From Bacteroidales bacterium (lineage in GTDB: Bacteria; Bacteroidota; Bacteroidia; Bacteroidales; Bacteroidaceae): 64,000 nucleotides of DNA. Of this stretch, positions 9,493-20,016 are shown piece by piece. Numbering within the stretch: the stretch's first letter is position 1; the number at the start of each line of letters is the position of its first letter. Under the pieces are notes generated by a model. That model saw only the letters and a list, made by a program, of their open reading frames with translations, was not told the origin of the DNA and made no database searches. The position numbers and the translations under genes are program-made. The DNA lies in contig JAGHUS010000064.1 of the NCBI GenBank assembly GCA_018064685.1, forward strand, positions 1 through 64,000, read 5' to 3'.

Positions 9493-11754
9493 TTACTCTT
9501 CGGTAGCGGGAGCTGCGGGTGCCTCGGGACGAGGACGACGCTCGCCACGGTCACGGCGCTCACCACGGTCGCGACGCTCACCACGCTCGGGACGGGGACG
9601 ACGCTCGCGCTCTACATAGCCTTCGGGCTTCTCGAGCAGGGCACGACGAGAGAGCTTGAACTTACCGGTCTTGGGGTCGATCTCGAGCAGTTTAACCTGT
9701 AGCTTGTCGCCTTCCTTGATGCCAGCCTCCTCGACAGTCTCGAGGCGCTTCCAGTCGATCTCGCTGATGTGCAGCAGACCGTCCTTGCCGGGCATGAACT
9801 CTACGAATGCACCATAAGGCATGATGCTGCGAACGGTACCCTCGTAGGTCTCGCCAATCTCGGGGATGGCAACGATAGCCTTGATCTTGGCCATGGCAGC
9901 ATCGATGGTGTCCTTGTTGGGACCGCTCACCTGTACCTTACCTACGCCGTCAACCTCCTCGATGGTGATGGTAGCACCAGTCTCTTCCTGCATACCCTGG
10001 ATGATCTTACCGCCGGGGCCAATGACAGCACCGATGAACTCCTTGGGAATGATGATCTGCTCGATGCGGGGAACGTGGGGCTTGAGCTCGGGACGGGGAG
10101 CGTCGAGAGTCTTCATCATCTCTGCGAGGATGTGCTCACGACCAGCCTTTGCCTGCATAAGAGCCTTCTCGAGGATCTCGTAAGAGAGACCGTCGCACTT
10201 GATATCCATCTGGGTAGCGGTCAGACCCTTGGGAGTACCTGTGGTCTTGAAGTCCATATCGCCCAGGTGGTCCTCATCGCCGAGGATATCAGAGAGCACA
10301 GCGTACTTGTCCTCGCCGGGGTTCTTGATAAGACCCATGGCGATACCGCTGACGGGAGCGGTGATGGGTACACCAGCATCCATCAATGCCAAGCAGCCAG
10401 CGCAGGTTGAAGCCATAGAGCTTGAACCGTTAGACTCAAGGATATCGCTTACCACACGAATGGTGTAAGGATAGTCTGCGGGAATCTGACCCTTCAGACC
10501 GCGCCATGCCAAGTGGCCGTGACCAATCTCGCGACGGCCTACGCCACGCTGAGCCTTAGCCTCACCGGTTGAGAAGGGGGGGAAGTTATAGTGAAGGAGG
10601 AAACGCTGGTATTCACGTACGAGAACATCGTCAACCAACTTCTCATCCATCTTGGTACCCAGGGTACAGGTAGCCAGTGACTGTGTCTCACCACGGGTGA
10701 AGATAGCACTTCCGTGAGGACCGGGCAGAGGACTTGCCTCGCACCAGATGGGACGGATGTCGGTGGTCTTACGGCCATCGAGACGGATGCCCTCATCCAG
10801 GATGCAACGGCGCATAGCGTCTTTCTCTACGTCATGGTAGTAACGGTCGATAAGTGCGTTCTTCTCCTCGAGCTCAGCGGGATCCATGTCGGCGTGAGCC
10901 TCAGCGTACTTAGCCTTGAACTCCTCGCGGATGTTCTCGAAGGCCTCGAAGCGAGCGTGCTTCTCCAAGCCCTGCTTGGTAACGTCGTATGCGGGCTGGT
11001 AGCAAGCAGCCTTAACCTCCTCGCACAGCTCATCGTCGTTAACCTCGTGGCAGTACTCGCGCTTCACATCCTTGCCAAGCTCCTTAGAGAGCTCCTTCTG
11101 CAGGCGGCACATGGGCTTGATAGCCTCGTGAGCGCACTTCAGGGCAGTCAGAAGGTCGGTCTCCTGAACCTCCTTCATCTCACCCTCAACCATCATGATG
11201 TTCTCCTCGGTGGCACCAACCATCAGGTCCATATCAGCCTCCTCCAACTGCTTGAAGGTGGGGTTGATGACGAACTCGCCGTTGATACGAGCTACGCGAA
11301 CCTCTGAGATGGGACCGTCGAAGGGTATGTCGCTGACAGCCAGAGCGGCAGAGGCTGCGAAACCAGCCAGTGCATCGGGCATGTCCTCGCCATCGGCAGA
11401 GAAGAGAATAACATTAACATAAACTTCAGCGTGATAATTGCTGGGGAAGAGGGGACGCAGGGCGCGGTCCACCAGACGACAGGTCAGAATCTCGTCGTCA
11501 TTAGCCTTACCCTCACGCTTTGTAAATCCGCCGGGGAAACGACCAGCTGCGAAATACTTCTCTCTGTACTCTACCTGCAAGGGCATGAAATCTGTTCCGG
11601 GAACGGCATCTTTAGCGGCACAAACGGTGGCCAGGAGCATAGTGTTGTTCATACGAAGCATCACTGATCCATCGGCTTGTTTGGCCAATTTCCCGGTCTC
11701 GATGCTGATGGTTCTTCCATCAGGCAACTCGACTGTCTTTGTAATTACGTTCAT
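9493..11754 (-). CDS. pnp: Polyribonucleotide nucleotidyltransferase (PNPase)
   Basis: 753 aa; two RNase PH domains, KH ([27 protein letters not shown]) and S1 domain; Arg/Gly-rich tail. Confidence 0.97.
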   Translation of the reverse strand: MNVITKTVELPDGRTISIETGKLAKQADGSVMLRMNNTMLLATVCAAKDAVPGTDFMPLQVEYREKYFAAGRFPGGFTKREGKANDDEILTCRLVDRALRPLFPSNYHAEVYVNVILFSADGEDMPDALAGFAASAALAVSDIPFDGPISEVRVARINGEFVINPTFKQLEEADMDLMVGATEENIMMVEGEMKEVQETDLLTALKCAHEAIKPMCRLQKELSKELGKDVKREYCHEVNDDELCEEVKAACYQPAYDVTKQGLEKHARFEAFENIREEFKAKYAEAHADMDPAELEEKNALIDRYYHDVEKDAMRRCILDEGIRLDGRKTTDIRPIWCEASPLPGPHGSAIFTRGETQSLATCTLGTKMDEKLVDDVLVREYQRFLLHYNFPPFSTGEAKAQRGVGRREIGHGHLAWRGLKGQIPADYPYTIRVVSDILESNGSSSMASTCAGCLALMDAGVPITAPVSGIAMGLIKNPGEDKYAVLSDILGDEDHLGDMDFKTTGTPKGLTATQMDIKCDGLSYEILEKALMQAKAGREHILAEMMKTLDAPRPELKPHVPRIEQIIIPKEFIGAVIGPGGKIIQGMQEETGATITIEEVDGVGKVQVSGPNKDTIDAAMAKIKAIVAIPEIGETYEGTVRSIMPYGAFVEFMPGKDGLLHISEIDWKRLETVEEAGIKEGDKLQVKLLEIDPKTGKFKLSRRALLEKPEGYVERERRPRPERGERRDRGERRDRGERRPRPEAPAAPATEE

Positions 11755-11823
11755 CTTATTTAAAAATATTGTATCAAAAGTGCGCCACTATGGCGCGTAA
11801 AATCGCACAAAGGTACATAATTT

Positions 11824-11857
11824 AATTCATAATTCATAATTCATAATTCATAATTCG
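11824..11857. repeat. 7-bp tandem repeat AATTCAT
   Basis: aattcat x4 followed by a diverged unit (aattcgg), between pnp and the divergent lipoprotein gene. Confidence 0.85.
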
Positions 11858-11995
11858 GCGTATAGAGGGCAAAAAACACGTTTTCTGCGTACAATTTATA
11901 AAAATACACACATAAAAACATTTATTTTGCGTACCTTTGCAATCGTTTAGGCATGACGGTAGTTGCGTCTTGTAAGACTAAAAACTTTGAAACAG

Positions 11996-13153
11996 ATGAA
12001 AATAAAGACACTCTTTGCAGCCTCGCTTTTGACACTGGCTGCCATGATAACATCCTGCAACAGCAGCGGACCACAGTTTCACATTGAGGGCCACATCAAT
12101 GGCGTAAAGGACACCACCCTCTACTTCGAGTCGCTTTCGCTGAATGGAGTCGAACTGGTCGATTCAGTCCGTCTTTCCGGCGACGGTGAGTTCTCCTTCG
12201 CTTATGCCGATACCACCTCGTGCCCCGAGTTTTATCGACTTCGTATTGGCAATCAGGTTATTAACCTTAGTGTTGACTCGACCGAGACCATCGGCATCGA
12301 GGCACAGTGGCCCAATATGGCCTTCGACTATAAGGTTACGGGTAGCGGTGATTGCGACACCATCCGTCTTCTCTCACTCCGACTGGCTAACCTCGAGAAA
12401 CGTGTCACCGCTATGGAGGATGACCGCCGCTATACACTGGACGAGCGCGAGCAGAATATACGTCGGATGGTGAAGGCATATAAGGATAGCGTGAAGATTG
12501 ACTTCATACAGAACCGTTATGACAAGGGTTCGAGCTATTATGCTTTGTTTCAGAGCACTGATCGTGGCATGGTGTTTGATGTGAGAGAGGATGCCAGCGA
12601 TGTGACATGGGTCAATGCTGTGGCGAATGCATGGAATAATGCTTATCCCGGCACTGCGCGCACACAGAACCTTTGCGATGTGGCGCTGCGTGGAAGACAG
12701 AAGACGCGCCCTCATACCATCGAACTTGAAGTGGATGGCGAGAAGGTGAAGGAGACGGGTATCATCGATATGGGCTTTCCCGATGTGACGGGAAAGGAGC
12801 GTCGTTTGTCTGGCTTGAAGGGTAAGGTGGTATTGCTTGACTTCACAGCTTATGCTGTCGAGGGTTCGTCAGAGCGTATCATGAAGATGCGTGAACTGTA
12901 CAGTAAATATCACGACCGTGGACTGGAGATCTACCAGGTTTCGCTCGATGCTGACGAGCATTATTGGAAGACGGTTGTACACAATCTGCCTTGGGTGTGT
13001 GTATATAACGAGGATGGTGTGAACAGCGACATGCTGGTCATATATCAGGTACAGCAGCTCAATACCTACTTCCTCATCGACCGCAACAACGACCTCGTAA
13101 GTCGTGCCGAGAATATTCCCGACCTGGAGCAGGCTATCGAGGCACTGCTGTGA
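11996..13153 (+). CDS. DUF4369/thioredoxin-like (AhpC/TSA family) lipoprotein
   Basis: From ATG 11996: MKIKTLFAASLLTLAAMITSCNSSGPQFHIEGHINGVKDTTLYFES...; C-terminal thioredoxin-like fold (GKVVLLDFTAYAVEGSSERIMKMRELYSKYHDRGLEIYQVSLDADEHYWKTVV) without a CxxC. Confidence 0.8.
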   Translation: MKIKTLFAASLLTLAAMITSCNSSGPQFHIEGHINGVKDTTLYFESLSLNGVELVDSVRLSGDGEFSFAYADTTSCPEFYRLRIGNQVINLSVDSTETIGIEAQWPNMAFDYKVTGSGDCDTIRLLSLRLANLEKRVTAMEDDRRYTLDEREQNIRRMVKAYKDSVKIDFIQNRYDKGSSYYALFQSTDRGMVFDVREDASDVTWVNAVANAWNNAYPGTARTQNLCDVALRGRQKTRPHTIELEVDGEKVKETGIIDMGFPDVTGKERRLSGLKGKVVLLDFTAYAVEGSSERIMKMRELYSKYHDRGLEIYQVSLDADEHYWKTVVHNLPWVCVYNEDGVNSDMLVIYQVQQLNTYFLIDRNNDLVSRAENIPDLEQAIEALL

Positions 13154-13158
13154 TTTAT

Positions 13159-13281
13159 TCGTTTAGGCACTGGCCGTTAGGTCTTTAAGGACTGGCTGTT
13201 TAGTCGTTTAAGGACTGGTCGTTTAGTTGTTTAAGGACTGGCTGTTTAGTCGTTTAAGGACTGGTCGTTTAGTCGTTTAGA
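13159..13281. repeat. 23-bp tandem repeats (TCGTTTAAGGACTGGCTGTTTAG)
   Basis: About five units, alternating GGCTG/GGTCG variants, starting 6 bp after the upstream stop codon. Confidence 0.85.
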
Positions 13282-13311
13282 ACTTTGGTCGAAGGACTAC
13301 ATAAATATAAT

Positions 13312-13338
13312 GTACGGGCGCACGCGTGTGTGTCCGTA
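13312..13338 (+). terminator. Probable terminator hairpin after the thioredoxin-like gene
   Basis: TACGGGCGCAC/GTGTGTCCGTA stem (with G-U pairs) followed by TTTTATTTC. Confidence 0.5.
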
Positions 13339-13412
13339 TTTTATTTCTTGCCATTTTTGTGTCATTATTGGTTTCTGTTGTTCATAGTGTGAACTGTGAA
13401 GGAAAACAAAAT

Positions 13413-13440
13413 AGGGTAGCGGATGTGTGTCCGCTACCCT
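13413..13440 (-). terminator. Terminator downstream of mutB
   Basis: Perfect 11-bp stem AGGGTAGCGGA/TCCGCTACCCT; minus strand continues ATTTTGTTTTCC. Confidence 0.8.
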
Positions 13441-13506
13441 TTAGGTATAGTTTGAATTGCAATCTGCTCAATGCAGTTCTTCCTTGCAATCCGCTATGTT
13501 CGTTTC

Positions 13507-15681
13507 TTACTTGCCGAGCAACAGGTTCATCATCTCGCAGGCAGCCTTGGCAACGCTGGTACCGGGGCCGAAGACGGCAGCTACACCAGCCTTGTAGAGG
13601 AAGTCGTAGTCCTGAGCGGGGATGACACCACCAGCGATGACCATGATGTCCTCGCGACCGAGCTTCTTCAACTCCTCGATGAGCTGAGGAATCAAGGTCT
13701 TGTGACCGGCTGCCAATGAAGAAGCACCAACGATGTTGACGTCGTTCTCGACAGCCTGACGAGCAGCCTCGGCGGGAGTCTGGAACAAGGGACCCATGTC
13801 GACGTCGAAACCGCAGTCGGCATAACCGGTAGCAACTACCTTTGCGCCACGGTCGTGACCGTCCTGACCCATCTTGGCAACCATGATACGAGGACGACGG
13901 CCCTCCTGCTTTGCAAACTCTTCGGTCAACTGACAGGCCTTGTCGAAGTCGCTGTCGTTCTTTGATTCACTGCTATACACGCCTGAAATAGTTCTGATTA
14001 CAGCCTTGTAACGTCCTACGATCTCCTCGCAAGCGTCACTGATCTCACCCAAAGTAGCACGGTGGCCGGCAGCTGTTACTGCCAGAGCCAGCAGGTTCTG
14101 CTCGCTCTTCTTGCCCTCGCTGAACTCGCGAACGCACTCGGTGATGGCAGCCAGGTCTTTCTTCACCTGCTCCTCGTCACGGTTAGCTTTCAGCTCCTTC
14201 AGGGCAGCCTCCTGCTGCAGACGTACTGCGGTGTTGTCGATCTCGAGGATATCGATGGGATCCTCATGCTCGAGGCGGTACTTGTTGGTACCTACGATGG
14301 TCTGAACGCCAGAGTCGATACGAGCCTGGGTACGTGCAGCAGCCTCCTCGATACGCATCTTGGGCAGACCGGTCTCGATAGCCTTGGCCATACCGCCCAG
14401 CTTCTCGATCTCCTGGATGTGCTCCCAAGCCTTGGTGTAGAGCTCCTGAGTGAGCTTCTCCACGTAGTATGAACCAGCCCAGGGGTCGATGTGCTTGCAC
14501 ACCTGAGTCTCGTTCTGGATGTAGATCTGGGTGTTACGTGCAATACGGGCAGAGAAGTCGGTGGGCAGGGCGATAGCCTCGTCGAGTGCGTTGGTGTGCA
14601 GTGACTGGGTGTGACCCAGGACGGCAGCCATAGCCTCGATACAGGTACGACCTACGTTGTTGAAGGGATCCTGCTCGGTGAGTGCCCAACCAGAGGTCTG
14701 TGAGTGGGTACGCAATGCCATTGACTTGGGGTTCTTGGCGCCGAAGCTCTTCACAATCTTAGCCCACAACAGACGACCGGCACGCATCTTGGCAATCTCC
14801 ATGAAGTGATTCATACCGATAGCCCAGAAGAATGACAGACGGGGTGCGAAAGCGTCGACGTCGATACCTGCGTTGATACCAGCGCGGAGGTAGTCCATAC
14901 CGTCGGCCAGGGTGTAAGCCAACTCGATGTCGGCTGTTGCACCTGCCTCCTGCATGTGGTAACCTGAGATAGAGATGCTGTTGAACTTAGGCATCTTCTG
15001 GCTGGTGAACTCGAAGATATCGGCGATGATCTTCATTGAGAATGCTGGGGGATAGATGTAGGTGTTACGCACCATGAACTCCTTCAAGATGTCGTTCTGG
15101 ATGGTACCTGCCATCTCCTCGAGCTTAGCGCCCTGCTCCAGACCAGCGTTGATGTAGAATGCCAATACGGGCAATACACCACCGTTCATGGTCATAGACA
15201 CAGACATCTTGTTCAAGGGGATACCAGCGAAGAGCACCTTCATGTTCTCGAGCGAGCAGATAGATACACCGGCCTTACCTACATCACCGACTACGCGCTG
15301 GTTGTCGGGGTCGTAACCACGATGGGTGGGAAGGTCGAATGCTACTGACAGCCCCTTCTGACCGGCAGCCAGGTTACGACGGTAGAATGCGTTACTCTCC
15401 TCGGCGGTAGAGAAACCGGCATACTGACGGATAGTCCAAGGACGGAAGGGGTACATCATACTATAGGGGCCACGCAGGAAGGGGGGGATGCCAGCTGCAA
15501 AGTCCAGGTGCTCCATGCCCTCGAGGTCCTCTTTTGTGTAAACGGGCTGAATGTCGATCTGCTCGGGAGTTCTCCAGTTGGCAGTAATACCAGCCTCTTT
15601 TTGCCATTCCTGGCCATTCTTAGCAGCAATGCCGCTAAAAATATCAATATTATTGAATTGTTTTCTTGCCATAGTTTTCAT
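13507..15681 (-). CDS. mutB: Methylmalonyl-CoA mutase, large (B12-binding) subunit
   Basis: Start at ATG 15681 ([17 protein letters not shown]) preferred over the ORF-track start at 15771, which reads through the mutA C-terminus and a CTAG repeat. Contains [28 protein letters not shown] and B12 motif [32 protein letters not shown]. Confidence 0.95.
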   Translation of the reverse strand: MKTMARKQFNNIDIFSGIAAKNGQEWQKEAGITANWRTPEQIDIQPVYTKEDLEGMEHLDFAAGIPPFLRGPYSMMYPFRPWTIRQYAGFSTAEESNAFYRRNLAAGQKGLSVAFDLPTHRGYDPDNQRVVGDVGKAGVSICSLENMKVLFAGIPLNKMSVSMTMNGGVLPVLAFYINAGLEQGAKLEEMAGTIQNDILKEFMVRNTYIYPPAFSMKIIADIFEFTSQKMPKFNSISISGYHMQEAGATADIELAYTLADGMDYLRAGINAGIDVDAFAPRLSFFWAIGMNHFMEIAKMRAGRLLWAKIVKSFGAKNPKSMALRTHSQTSGWALTEQDPFNNVGRTCIEAMAAVLGHTQSLHTNALDEAIALPTDFSARIARNTQIYIQNETQVCKHIDPWAGSYYVEKLTQELYTKAWEHIQEIEKLGGMAKAIETGLPKMRIEEAAARTQARIDSGVQTIVGTNKYRLEHEDPIDILEIDNTAVRLQQEAALKELKANRDEEQVKKDLAAITECVREFSEGKKSEQNLLALAVTAAGHRATLGEISDACEEIVGRYKAVIRTISGVYSSESKNDSDFDKACQLTEEFAKQEGRRPRIMVAKMGQDGHDRGAKVVATGYADCGFDVDMGPLFQTPAEAARQAVENDVNIVGASSLAAGHKTLIPQLIEELKKLGREDIMVIAGGVIPAQDYDFLYKAGVAAVFGPGTSVAKAACEMMNLLLGK

Positions 15682-15688
15682 CTTTATC

Positions 15689-15729
15689 CTAGACAATCTA
15701 GATGACCTAGATAATCTAGATGTTCTAGA
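15689..15729. repeat. 9-bp periodic CTAG(A) repeat in the mutA-mutB intergenic gap
   Basis: CTAG at 15689, 15698, 15707, 15716 and 15725, exactly 9 bp apart. Confidence 0.9.
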
Positions 15730-15730
15730 A

Positions 15731-17575
15731 TTAAATGCCCAACTTCTGGTTGTACTCCTGAAGAGTAGCAAGCTGATTAGACTTCACATTAATATAATTC
15801 TCGATACCGGCAGCCTTCAAGTCCTCGGTGCAAGCGGGAGCACCAGCCACTACGAACATAGCGCGACCGTTGAGGTACTTGTAAGCGGGGATAGCGTACT
15901 CAGCATACTCATCGTCTGAAGAGCAGATGACAACGATGTCGGCACCAGCCTCCAAAGCCTTGTCAACACCCTCCTCCACGGTTGCGAAGCCCAGGTTGTC
16001 GATAACCTGATAGCCGGCAGCAGCCAGGAAGTTGCAAGAGAACTGAGCGCGAGCCTGACGCATAGCCAGGTTGCCGATGGTCAGCATGAATGCAACGGGC
16101 AACTTCTCGGCCTTCTCGGTGGTGAGGCGCAGTGACTCGAAGTCGCTCGCCAGACGTGCGGGCTTGAGTGCGGCAATCTCGCCAGCCTCGCCACAGCAGC
16201 AGCAAGAAGCCACGGGCTGCTTGCCCTCGCTCTTCTCGGTGAAGTTGGGGAACTGGTTGGTACCCAACAGGAACTCACGACGCTTGCCAGCGTTGCCGTG
16301 ACGGGTAGCGTTGGTCTCGTTGATGGTGTTCTGGATGTTGCCAGCCAGAGCCTCCTTCAGGAAGCCACCCTTCTCCTCTACGTCGAGGAAGAGTTTCCAA
16401 GCCTGCTCAGCGAGAGCCTTGGTCAGAGTCTCGAGGAAGTATGAACCACCGGCTACGTCCACCATGCGATCGATGTGGCACTCCTCCTTCAGCAGCAACT
16501 GCTGGTTGCGAGCGATACGCTCTGCAAACTCGGTGGGAGTCTCGTAAGGAGTATCGAAGGGAACAACCACGATGCTGTCTACACCACCGATAGCGGCTGA
16601 CATAGCCTCGGTCTGTGAGCGGAGCATATTTACGTAGCTGTCGAATACGGTCTGGTTGTAAGTAGTGGTAACAGCGCAAACGTGCATCTTAGCAGCTTCC
16701 TTACAGTCTGTATACTGGCTTACGATCTGAGCCCACAACATACGAGCGGCACGGATCTTGGCAATCTCCATGAAGTACACACCGTTGATACCCAGGTTGA
16801 ACTTGATGTTCTTGGCTGCCAGACATGCGTCAACACCAGCCTCTACCAAAGCAGCCAGGTACTCGTTACCCCAAGCCAAAGCATAGCCGAGGTCCTGATA
16901 GCTGTATGCACCAGCATCGGTCAGTACGGTAGCGTTAACTGCCACGGCACGGAACAAGGGATACTCAGCCAGCACCTCAACGAGCTCCTTAGCGGTAGCG
17001 ATGAGCTCTGAGCGGTCCTTGCCCTTGCTGATGATCTTCTCGATGGGGTCGAAGTTGATGCTACCGGCAACCTTTGCCTTGTCGCAACCCTTCTCCTCGA
17101 AGTAAGCCACCAAAATCTTAGCCAACTCAAGGCTCTTGCACTGGCAAGTCTTGAAGTTCAGCTCCACGCACTCGGCATAGATGCCATCGAGTAGGGTAGC
17201 GATGTACTCAGCGCTTACCTTCTCGGCGGGAATTACGAAACCGAGGCTGTCCACGCCCTTGTTCAGGATGTCCAGAGCCTTCTCGTTAGCCTCTTTGGGG
17301 CACTCACACTTGATGTCCTGACGGACATACCACGCATTGTCAGCGGTCTTGTTACCGCGAACATAGGGGAACTCGCCGGGCAGGGCGTTGACAATGGCCA
17401 ACTGCTCTACATCTTCCTTGCGATAGAAGGGCTCCATTGAGAAGCCTTCATTGGTTCTCCACACCATCTTCTTCTGATAGTCTGCACCCTTGAGGTCAAC
17501 CTCAATCTTGTCGCGCCATTCCTGGCGTGAGGGCGCAGTGAAGTCAGAGAAGAGTCTTTCTTTACTATCTGCCAT
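15731..17575 (-). CDS. mutA: Methylmalonyl-CoA mutase, small subunit
   Basis: 614 aa; [48 protein letters not shown]...; upstream of and co-directional with mutB. Confidence 0.94.
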   Translation of the reverse strand: MADSKERLFSDFTAPSRQEWRDKIEVDLKGADYQKKMVWRTNEGFSMEPFYRKEDVEQLAIVNALPGEFPYVRGNKTADNAWYVRQDIKCECPKEANEKALDILNKGVDSLGFVIPAEKVSAEYIATLLDGIYAECVELNFKTCQCKSLELAKILVAYFEEKGCDKAKVAGSINFDPIEKIISKGKDRSELIATAKELVEVLAEYPLFRAVAVNATVLTDAGAYSYQDLGYALAWGNEYLAALVEAGVDACLAAKNIKFNLGINGVYFMEIAKIRAARMLWAQIVSQYTDCKEAAKMHVCAVTTTYNQTVFDSYVNMLRSQTEAMSAAIGGVDSIVVVPFDTPYETPTEFAERIARNQQLLLKEECHIDRMVDVAGGSYFLETLTKALAEQAWKLFLDVEEKGGFLKEALAGNIQNTINETNATRHGNAGKRREFLLGTNQFPNFTEKSEGKQPVASCCCCGEAGEIAALKPARLASDFESLRLTTEKAEKLPVAFMLTIGNLAMRQARAQFSCNFLAAAGYQVIDNLGFATVEEGVDKALEAGADIVVICSSDDEYAEYAIPAYKYLNGRAMFVVAGAPACTEDLKAAGIENYINVKSNQLATLQEYNQKLGI

Positions 17576-17614
17576 AATTATAAAAAATAAATAATGTGTT
17601 TATCAAAATTCGTG

Positions 17615-17646
17615 CAAAATTAGTCTTTTTTCCTCAAACCGCCAAA
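17615..17646 (-). promoter_or_regulatory. Bacteroidetes-type promoter for mutAB
   Basis: Minus strand TTTG (17646-17643), 20-nt spacer, TAATTTTG (17622-17615), matching TTTG-N19-21-TAnnTTTG. Confidence 0.55.
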
Positions 17647-17753
17647 ACTTTCACCCTCTATTTCGCGCGTATACGCAATATAGATAGGTATTGCAACATG
17701 GACTTTGCAATTCCGACACTACACAGCCATTTATTGATTGTGAATTATGATAG

Positions 17754-19424
17754 TCATGATTTTGAGACCATTCTTAAACAGTTCATGCCAAGAACCATTT
17801 CGTTGGTAACTTTAATATTGTCAGGAGTTGGAATCTGTTTTTCAGTAATACTGTTGACATTGCTGCGTATATCAAGTATAAATCTGTCAGGAAACTGGCG
17901 AATCAACCAGTCAATTTTTACTGGACTTTTACGAGCGGCTAAAGTTGTCAGGTAAGAGGAAAGGATGTCGTTCCAACCATGTGTCTTGATGGCCTCATGA
18001 GCCAAGATGAGTGAGCCAGAGGCATCGGTCAGTTCTTCGGTTACAGACTCTTCGTGTAAGATGTCTGCATCACGTTCTATCAGCAAGATGTTCCTGAATG
18101 ACATTGAACGGTCTTTTTTGAGGAGACGAAGGTTCCAAGCTAAGATGATGAGCGTAAGAATGACGCTGGTAATAGGGAAGGACCACCATAATCCGTTTAT
18201 GCCCATAAGCATGCAGCAGCATGCAGCTATCGGCAGATTGCCGACGAAACCATCGAAAAGGCTGATGAATGAAGCGTATGCCGTCTTGTGGATAGATTGT
18301 ACGTAAAACATAAAGACCACGATTATGCTGCGCAGTATGATGGCAAGTGAAAAAATGCGGATGGCCTGGACGGTCATACTGTGCACCTCACCTTCAGTGG
18401 CCTTATATATCGTAGCTATTTGATGTGAGAAAGCACAGAACACTGCCAGCGTGACGAGGGCGCAGATGAAGATAAGCGAGTATGCTCGGCTGACAACCTT
18501 TTGGGAGGAGAGGAAATCCCGCCCGCCGCGTAGGGTGGCGGTGATATTGATCATCGAGGATCCTATACCCCCGACAAAGATCGATGTGATGGAGAGCAAC
18601 TGCATACACACGGAGAATGCAATCAGGCCAGTATCCCCTCCGTAGTGGAGGGCGATGGAATTGCATAAAGTAATTTTTAGGACAAAGCTCAATTGCGAGA
18701 GGGAGGACGATGCCCCCATACTACAGATTTCCTTCAGGCTGAGCAAGTCGTGCGACGTAATGCGGACGAGCAGCGTGTTGACCTTTTTTCGCCAGTAACA
18801 AATCAGGTACCAAAGCAACGCTGCCCCATATCCGCACACTGTAGCGTAGGCTGCGCCTTCGATGCCCATGCCGCACACTTTGATGAAGAAGATGTCAAGG
18901 CACAGGTTGACGACATTGGCCAAAAGCATAAGCATGCTGCTCATTTTGGGTTTGCCGGCTGAGGGCAGGAACCCAAACAGCACGTTGGCAGCCGTGAGTA
19001 CAGGCATACTGCCAATGAGGATGCCGATATAGCTGCTCGATGAATCTATCAGTTGCAGATTACCCGCACACAGCCAGGTGACAATCGTGCCACGAGACAG
19101 ATAGGCAATGAGCGTCAACAGTATTGATATAGCCAGTGCGGTATAGGTGGCAACGGAAAAAATCCTGTCAGCCTTAGGCTTGTCAAATGCTCCACAGGCA
19201 GATGCGTAGAGTGTGCTGCCACCAACGGTGAGTAATGCACCGATGGTGGACACTGTGAGTATGATGGGATTGCCCAGATTCACGATTGCCATAGCCTCGC
19301 TACCAAGCAAGGTGGCAACAATCAATGCATCAACAAATGCACTGATGCATACCGCAAAGACTTTTGCCGTATTAGGGAGTATGAACTGATAGAATTTGTC
19401 TACGATCAGAGAATTATTGAACAT
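17754..19424 (-). CDS. MATE family efflux transporter with C-terminal extension
   Basis: Start taken at MFNNSLIVDKFYQFILPNTAKV (19424); multi-TM MATE topology (GNPIILTVSTIGALLTVGGSTLYASACGAFDKPKADRIFSVAT); about 110-aa cytoplasmic C-terminal extension. Confidence 0.88.
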   Translation of the reverse strand: MFNNSLIVDKFYQFILPNTAKVFAVCISAFVDALIVATLLGSEAMAIVNLGNPIILTVSTIGALLTVGGSTLYASACGAFDKPKADRIFSVATYTALAISILLTLIAYLSRGTIVTWLCAGNLQLIDSSSSYIGILIGSMPVLTAANVLFGFLPSAGKPKMSSMLMLLANVVNLCLDIFFIKVCGMGIEGAAYATVCGYGAALLWYLICYWRKKVNTLLVRITSHDLLSLKEICSMGASSSLSQLSFVLKITLCNSIALHYGGDTGLIAFSVCMQLLSITSIFVGGIGSSMINITATLRGGRDFLSSQKVVSRAYSLIFICALVTLAVFCAFSHQIATIYKATEGEVHSMTVQAIRIFSLAIILRSIIVVFMFYVQSIHKTAYASFISLFDGFVGNLPIAACCCMLMGINGLWWSFPITSVILTLIILAWNLRLLKKDRSMSFRNILLIERDADILHEESVTEELTDASGSLILAHEAIKTHGWNDILSSYLTTLAARKSPVKIDWLIRQFPDRFILDIRSNVNSITEKQIPTPDNIKVTNEMVLGMNCLRMVSKS

Positions 19425-19932
19425 CTCCCTGTGAGATTTGCAGATCACCATCTGTTTTCTTCGGAAAATAATCGTCAAGCTTGAAATACACTACCGGAAT
19501 AACCTTCATGCCACTTATTACCCTTGGTTCGTCAGTAGGCACCATGCCCCAATGCTGGTACAAGCCAAGGTTGTTGTATTTGGCTATGCCATAGATGGGG
19601 CCCCTCTGACCGTATATGTCTATTAGTTCACGGAAAATTATCTTTGCCAGGCCACAGCCTTGATATTTCACGTCGACATATAGCACTGTCCAATAATTCG
19701 TTTCAGGACGGAAGCCGGTGACACCTAGCATCTGCCCCTCGACAAACAATCCGTACATCACCATCGAATCCTTATATCCTGGACGAGTGACTGCAGCAAC
19801 AAACTGGTCGTTCTGTTCCTGCGTATTCTCTGTGTAAGTTTCTGTGAACACTTTGATGCAGAATTGTATTGCATCATCTTTCTCCTCTTCCTTGAGAAGA
19901 CGGAAATCAACCTGGTCTCTTGTAAATTTCAT
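19414..19932 (-). CDS. GNAT family N-acetyltransferase
   Basis: 172 aa; LYVDVKYQGCGLAKIIFRELIDIYGQRGPIYGIAKYNNLGLYQHWGMVPTDEP; overlaps the MATE start by 11 bp. Confidence 0.85.
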   Translation of the reverse strand: MKFTRDQVDFRLLKEEEKDDAIQFCIKVFTETYTENTQEQNDQFVAAVTRPGYKDSMVMYGLFVEGQMLGVTGFRPETNYWTVLYVDVKYQGCGLAKIIFRELIDIYGQRGPIYGIAKYNNLGLYQHWGMVPTDEPRVISGMKVIPVVYFKLDDYFPKKTDGDLQISQGDVQ

Positions 19933-20016
19933 AATGTTAATATTTGAAGGGTATTTAAGGGTTGTTAAGTGTGGTAAAAGTGTAGTAAAAGTGACTTTTG
20001 AATTTGGTAAAAATAC

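Noticed and set aside
13159-13281. Possible CRISPR array
   Set aside because: Units are contiguous with a 23-bp period and no unique spacers; no cas genes nearby.
15682-15771. ORF-track N-terminal extension of mutB
   Set aside because: Encoded by the mutA C-terminus and the CTAG repeat (LSRSSRLSR); the conserved start is MKTMARKQF at 15681.
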